In this document: piece by piece, positions 58,526 to 64,000 of the stretch
Layout: every line of letters begins with the position of its first letter
Numbering within the stretch: position 1 is the stretch's first letter
Assembly (NCBI GenBank): GCA_028673005.1
Contig: CM054114.1
Location: 11,873,108 to 11,937,107 of the forward strand
From: Tanypteryx hageni
Taxonomy: Eukaryota > Arthropoda > Insecta > Odonata > Petaluridae
Direction: 5' to 3'
DNA: 64,000 nucleotides
Position numbers and translations under genes: made by a program
The notes under the pieces: generated by a model
Databases searched by the model: none
What the model saw: the letters and a program-made list of their open reading frames with translations, nothing else
Told to the model about the DNA's origin: nothing

Positions 58526-60499
58526 GAAGGCCATCTTCCTCCTCTTCCCTCCCTACTTCTTCTCTCTCTAGAGGAATAAAACTCAGCGGACGTCATTTTT
58601 TAAAATGATTTTCCCTTTAAGTCCTAAATATTAAAAATGTTCGCCTTGCACAGAGTAAGGAGGGATTCCATTGAGCTTCATGCTTGCTGCAAAAGTTTTC
58701 TTGCGACATTCTCCCGATCGTGATCTGGAATAATAATGAAATATTTTAAAATTCCTCTACGTTTCTGCATTCGGTGGATGTCCCAGACAGTAGTCGCTTA
58801 ACATCAACGCCTTCAAAAAACTTCAATAAGAACGTCGTTGATCGTGTCAGTTTTATGCTAAAATTATCATTAAAATAGTTTTATTCTGTAATGAGTGTCA
58901 TCATTAGTTTCGAATATTATTTCCTCAGATGTGAATCTGAATTACTGAATCCTAGATATTAAGATTTAAGTGGTTCTAGCTCTGCCATTGTTCGTTCTAT
59001 TCAAATATTCTTGGGGGTAGTAATTCATGTTTTTCTGAGTAAACAAACGATATTGCCTTTATTATTTTTTATAATAATATTGGAATATATAATTTCCCAT
59101 TTAAAAGCACTTTATACCACCATTTTGTTTCGTCATAATTTGTTTTACTTCTTAATAAAGTGTATGTCTTTATATTATTTCTGCACTTGATTACGTCAGT
59201 TGGCAAAATTGACGTGAATATTAAATTTTTCACTGTGGGATAACCTAATATGAATGCATTTTGTTGGGTTGTAAATATTTTTTCTCTTTCCAAACCCATT
59301 AAAATAACCTCAACGAAGAATATAAAATTCGTTCGCCTTAGAATCGACCTGAAGTCTTGATCAAACTATTTGAAGGTGCTTCTACTGAATATCTTGGCCC
59401 TTTTAGTTACCTACTCTGAACTTTCCCTACATAACGACGAAGTAAGAATGCAGGGATGGAAAGTCGTGTATCTGTACCACGCGAGATCCCGGGCTAGATT
59501 TGTTCGATCTCTCGTTGACTACCGGGCGTCGTACATACTACTCAGGCGTTAACCACGCCGACCGAAACCATTAACCCTAGAAAGCTAATGTACGTCAAAC
59601 TGACCTTTATTGTTCCAAAAAATCTGGGATTACTCATCATCCGGTAGCCGGATTCACTCATTGCCATAGCAGTGCTTGAAATGCTCAGTTCTCTTTCAGT
59701 TGCTGACGAGTTTACTGTGAACCTGCTTTATGTGCGCCTGATAGAGCCTATATTAGGTAAGTCACCACGCTTTTTTGACGTATGATTAGCCTTACGCGAT
59801 CATTGCAATACGCCGTTCTTTTCTTACAACATGGTAAATATTGCAAACATTAACGCTTATGTTATTTAAGTTGACAATTTTTATAGGAAAATGAAAAAAC
59901 GGGAAAAAACGGACTCGTTTTGTGCAGTGTGATGTGCCGATTTGAGGCGAGCACCAAAAAAAGTTGTGCTTAAAATTGTTAAAAAGTCGAACAATTGTTA
60001 ATTGTACATAAATTATATTTGTAAATAGTTATTTTGTCATAATAAAATAGAATTTACAAAAAAGTTAAAGTAATGTTATTTTTTTCCGAGCGAAATAACA
60101 ATACACGTCAGTTTTATGTAGGATTGCCTTGAAGCGACTAACTAAAGCTTTTTAGGGTTAATACGATTTATGTTAGCTGCGTCATTGCTAAAGAGTTCCT
60201 TTTCGGCACATTTTTATCTTTATTGGTCGCCTTTCAGACGCGGGTTATCGCGTCGAGATAGAGACTTGCAGCTCATCATCTTTCCTTTTATCGTTCGCGC
60301 ATTCGAAACGGAAATCAAAAAGCATTCGTCCATACAATTCGTGACGGAATTTGTAAACACTATAAGCTCTCTTGAATCCCGCAACGCCTCCCTCAAGGTC
60401 AATGCGCCTCACCCGCAAACCAGATACGAAAGGGAGACATTTTTGCTAACCTTGCATGCTCTCTCATCGCCCCCTCCGTTGCGGTCACGGAAAGAAAAG

Positions 60500-60560
60500 C
60501 CTTCTCCAGGATTTGAACCCGTAGACTTCTGCTACATCCTGTTCCACTTCCCCAAGAAAA
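60500..60560 (-). repeat. tRNA-like SINE head on the minus strand
   Basis: The minus strand reads GGATGTAGCAGAAGTCTACG, then GGGTTCAAATCCTGG, a perfect B box (GGTTCAAATCC) in a T-arm-like hairpin. No complete cloverleaf forms. Confidence 0.35.
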
Positions 60561-60814
60561 TAGTCGCGAAGGAGAGAGAAATACCACACTGTCTGCACGC
60601 GGGGATAACGCGAGTATGCATGTGTGGGCATTGCGGGTCGTAAAGACGAGCCTTCGAGTCATTAGAAGTCACGTACGAGGATTAGAAAAGGTCGGTTGCT
60701 CCGTGCTCCCCCAGCTATCGGCTCTCGACAAGCCAAAGAGTCTCTGTGCTCACTGAACCCTGCATCTCTCTCGTTCTCATCTCTCGGACCTTCCCTCCAT
60801 CGACCCTTTAGCAC

Positions 60815-61410
60815 ATGCTCTCCCTCACCACACTCCTCTCTCTCTCTCCTCCCTCTCCTACACTACTCCTCCTCCCTCTCCTACACTACTCCTCCTCCCT
60901 CTCCTACACTACTCCTCCTCCCTCTCCTACACTACTCCTCCTCCCTCTCCTACACTACTCCTCCTCCCTCTCATACACTACTCCTCCTCCCTCTCCTACA
61001 CTACTCCTCCTCCCTCTCCTACACTACTCCTCCTCCCTCTCCTACACTACTCCTCTCTCCATCCCCCACTCCTCTCCCTCCCCCACTCCTCTCCCTCCCC
61101 CATTCCTCTCCCTCCCCCACTCCTCTCCCTCCCCCACTCCTCTCCCTCCCCCACTCCTCTCCCTCCCCCACTCCTCTCCCTCCCCCACTCCTCTCCCTCC
61201 CCCACTCCTCTCCCTCCCCCACTCCTCTCCCTCCCCCACTCCTCTCCCTCCCCCATTCCTTTCCCTCCCCCACTCCTCTCTCTCCCTCCCCCACTCCTCT
61301 CCCTCCCCCACTCCTCTCCCTCCCCCACTCCTCTCCCTCCCCCACTCCTCTCCCTCCCCCACTCCTCTCTCTCCCTCCCCCACTCCTCTCTCTCCCCCAC
61401 TCCTCCAGCC
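60815..61410 (+). repeat. Two adjoining pyrimidine satellites
   Basis: 60850-61050: 23-bp units CTCCTCCCTCTCCTACACTA. 61060-61400: 18-bp units CCCCCACTCCTCTCCCTC, with a few insertions of CTCT. The very long Pro/Ser/Leu and Gly/Glu/Arg frames are artefacts of the satellite. Confidence 0.95.
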
Positions 61411-61529
61411 TCCGACGCTTCCACGACCCCCTCCCCTAACCAGCTTCGCCCTAAAGTGCCTTTAGACATAACAACGGCGCTCTATCTGAGTGTGGATAGA
61501 CAATTATCTTTATCGTTTCACCCTCTCTA

Positions 61530-61700
61530 TTCCTCTCTTTCTTCTTTCTCTCACATTTCTTCTCCAGTCTCTCTCTTATCTTCCTTCATCACTCTCTTAT
61601 TCCCTTCATCACTCTCTCTTATTCCCTTCATCACTCTCTCTTATTCCCTTCATCACTCTCCATCTCTGCTACCTTCGCCCTCGCACCTCTTTCTTCTCCA
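61530..61700 (+). repeat. TTCATCACTCTCTCTTATTCCC tandem repeat
   Basis: Three to four units of 21-22 bp from about 61585 to 61660 inside a longer CT-rich stretch. Confidence 0.8.
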
Positions 61701-61845
61701 TTCACCCCCTCCCCCCTCTCCCGCTTGTCACCTCCGTCTCTGCTACTTACCTTCGTCCTCATTTTTACCAACATTACCTGCCTCCATATCCCCTTTGAAA
61801 TAGGCAACTAAATATACGTAATCATAATTCAAGAAATGTCACTCG

Positions 61846-62605
61846 AAATAAACGGCGCAATATACATTGCACAAACTTTCTCATATATGTTTGGTCAACT
61901 GTATGCGCTTATAAAAGAAAAACGCTTATAAATCAAAGTTGACCATAGTTTGACGTATATTTTAATACCACTGGACGATATACATACTATAGTAATGTGT
62001 TGGGACATATGGGTTAGTATTATTTTTGACATCAAGATTTACTATTGGATGGATTTTAATCAAAATCCTTATAGCCGTTTTTGAGTAAATAGTTTTGTTC
62101 AAAATATCCAAGAATAAAATACCCTTAATTGTTACGCAATGTCGTTCATCTCTTCAGAGAGAATGATATTATCCACAAATATGAGATATCATTCGATTTT
62201 GTTTAACCGTTTCGGCTGTAGTAAGATTTTTAGTGGATCGCGGCGGAGGCTTGACATCATAAGGTTTAAGTAAGGTAGCTTAGCGTACACTGTAATGTCA
62301 CTGGACGCCGTATAGTGATTTTTTGAGATATATGGCTTAGATAGTATTATTTTTGACATCAGGCTCTACAATTGGATTGATTTTACTATGTAGATTTTTG
62401 AGACATATGGCTTAAGCAGTATTATTTGTGACACCAGGCTCTACAATTGGATTGATTTTAATCAAATTCTCTGCAGCCATTTTTGAGTAAATCAAATTTT
62501 TCTAAAAATCGCCTTTATTTTTGTGCAGTATCATTTTTATGAAAAAGTGTCTGCAAAAGATGATATGCTGCACAAATACGAGATATCATTCGATTTTATA
62601 TACGC
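61846..62605. repeat. Dispersed repeat R2, copy 2
   Basis: Same block order as 42890-43625. In addition the ATACTATTTTTGACATCA / GGCTCTACAATTGGATTGA segment is tandemly doubled (62345 and 62415). The right end contains the inverted ATCATTCGATTTTATA block. Confidence 0.7.
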
Positions 62606-64000
62606 GTTTGGATCCTAGAACCGCGAACAGACAGACCGACGGCATGGCGAAAACCACTTTTACGGATTTGAGGACACCTACGGGAGAGGAAAGGTAAATG
62701 GGATAAATGGATGGCAACAAGTTGTTGGAATAAGGAAACCCAGTGAGTACTCACCAATAAGATGACTTCAGGTTGGCGAGCTGCTGGGGGTGTCGAAGTG
62801 ACACGTAAAACGAACACAGAAGCTTTCGGGGACGATCTCTTCTTCAGCACAGGAGAGAGAGAACTGATCTATATATATAGATGACAAAGTAAAAAGTGTA
62901 ATGATAGATCTCGTGTCAGTAATTTTAAAGCGATGTTTTTATCCTCTGAATATATTCGCGTATTTGCAAGTCGCGTGTTAATTTTTTCTACGTTTTTATA
63001 TATTTATTTTATTTTTATCAGCAAGCATATCGTGTTTTTCAATTCGATTTTCTTTGGTAGTTACGCATAATGACATAATTTGGGGTCGAATTTCAATATT
63101 CTTTTTTTGCTGGAGACCCATGACGCATCGCAAATTCTTTTTATATTCCATTTTGCTTTCCTCGTCGTGTAGGTCCGAGTGCGTATAAATTATAAATGCT
63201 CGTTTTTGATTGCTGCTATTTTTAAGCTCCCATAAAAATCACGTAGTTTTTATGAGACCGTCTTTTACCTTGATTAGTTACCGTATAGCATTCTAACCTT
63301 TTTTATCGGATACTTGAAGCAGTTCGTCGTCACTCGGCGTAAGATTGAATCTCTCTGGTGCACTTTAAATGCTCAGGAATATATAATTTCAACTCTCAGT
63401 AAATAAAGGAGTTAAATTAACAGCCGTTTTGTCGGTTTATTGACCTGTTGGTTTTCGTGCGCGAGGAATCAAAACACATCCGCCGTTTCGATCATAAAAT
63501 TAAAGGTCGTTCTCTGAATTTGTGGCTGCTCTTTCGCCGACACTTTCAACCTGTTGTATCGCATGTCGCCGTAAGGGCCGCACAAAAGAATCCCCTTGCG
63601 AACAGCAAATCGGAGCAGCGAGTCAGGCATCAATGTAAGTATGCGCGTTATTCTCGGATATTTTTGCAAAAGGCGCGAAATCTAAAATGTCGGTCAGTGG
63701 CGTGTTTTTGCGACTGGGATTCCTCGGTTACAGATGACCAAATGGACCCGTTAGTGAAAGCCGATTGACTGTAGTTTCGAATGGATTTTGTTTTCACCCG
63801 CTAAACTGCATTCACGCAATGTGAATTACTTCGCTATTCCGTGTAATTTTGCAAGACGAAATTTTGGTGCTGAACATTCTTTTATTTTTCAAGCTCTTTA
63901 GCCAATAACCGTTGGCGTACAGGAAATGCCCCCTTCCCCCCCCTTCCCTACTCCGATTATAGTATGTTTCTCGTCTTATGAAGCTTGACCTTGAAATCCT

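Larger units (their letters stand above)
56255..64000 (+). other. dsx 3' intron or flank, repeat-rich
   Basis: No exon recognised. Contains the Tigger-like element (56467-57475), nested hAT and piggyBac-like elements (57709-58525), pyrimidine tracts (60815-61410, 61530-61700) and dispersed repeat R2 copy 2 (61846-62605). I see nothing in 58530-60480 or 62620-64000. Confidence 0.4.

Noticed and set aside
60170..60643. 157-codon + strand frame
   Set aside because: Overlaps a minus-strand tRNA-like SINE head; composition changes along the frame and no domain is recognisable.
60696..61469. Frames of more than 200 codons on + and - strands
   Set aside because: Satellite artefact; no non-repeat coding sequence is attached.

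Overview
The window looks like part of a large insect gene, doublesex (dsx), read on the + strand and heavily expanded by transposons. It holds no complete gene. Three segments have real exon character: a 120-nt internal exon (5119-5238), the exon for the DSX dimerisation domain (from 17833), and a distant exon (55960-56254) encoding a Tyr/Pro-rich tail like the male-specific DSX terminus. All junctions are phase 1. The DM (DNA-binding) domain is absent and should lie upstream of position 1. The AT-rich introns of about 12.6 and 38 kb, and the many hAT, piggyBac-like, pogo/Tigger-like, mariner, Helitron, LINE and Penelope-like remnants, fit a large-genome insect. The short female tail differs from the fly form and suggests a hemimetabolous or early-branching lineage. 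I cannot name the species from sequence alone.

Layout: 1-5118 is upstream intron with hAT-type and dispersed repeats. 5119-5238 is the symmetric exon. 5239-17832 is an intron with pyrimidine tracts (7226-8028), a purine tract, four hAT-type elements and a TIR element (13990-15275) carrying a LINE insertion. 17833-18017 encodes the dimerisation domain plus a 13-residue tail read straight through a weak donor. 18018-21890 is a G/T-rich block in which I see no transposon, ending at a CAG|GTAAGT donor; it is probably a female-type 3' UTR. 21891-55959 is intron packed with repeats. 55960-56254 is the alternative tail exon, whose stop codon is followed 2 nt later by another good donor. 56255-64000 holds a deleted Tigger-like element, nested hAT and piggyBac-like elements and more pyrimidine repeats.

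How the parts work together (inference from the known dsx system): the dimerisation exon can end at 17976 and splice in phase 1 to 55960 (Glu-Ala, male-type tail). If that donor is ignored, translation runs on (Glu-Gly-Gly-Tyr) to a stop at 18015-18017 (female-type tail). The Glu/Ala versus Glu/Gly fork falls at the same residue as in Drosophila DSX, but here the female end is an extension of the common exon rather than a separate exon. The other notable element is a 240-bp inverted repeat (54847-55486) whose arms each carry a hammerhead-ribozyme-like fold typical of Penelope-like retroelements.
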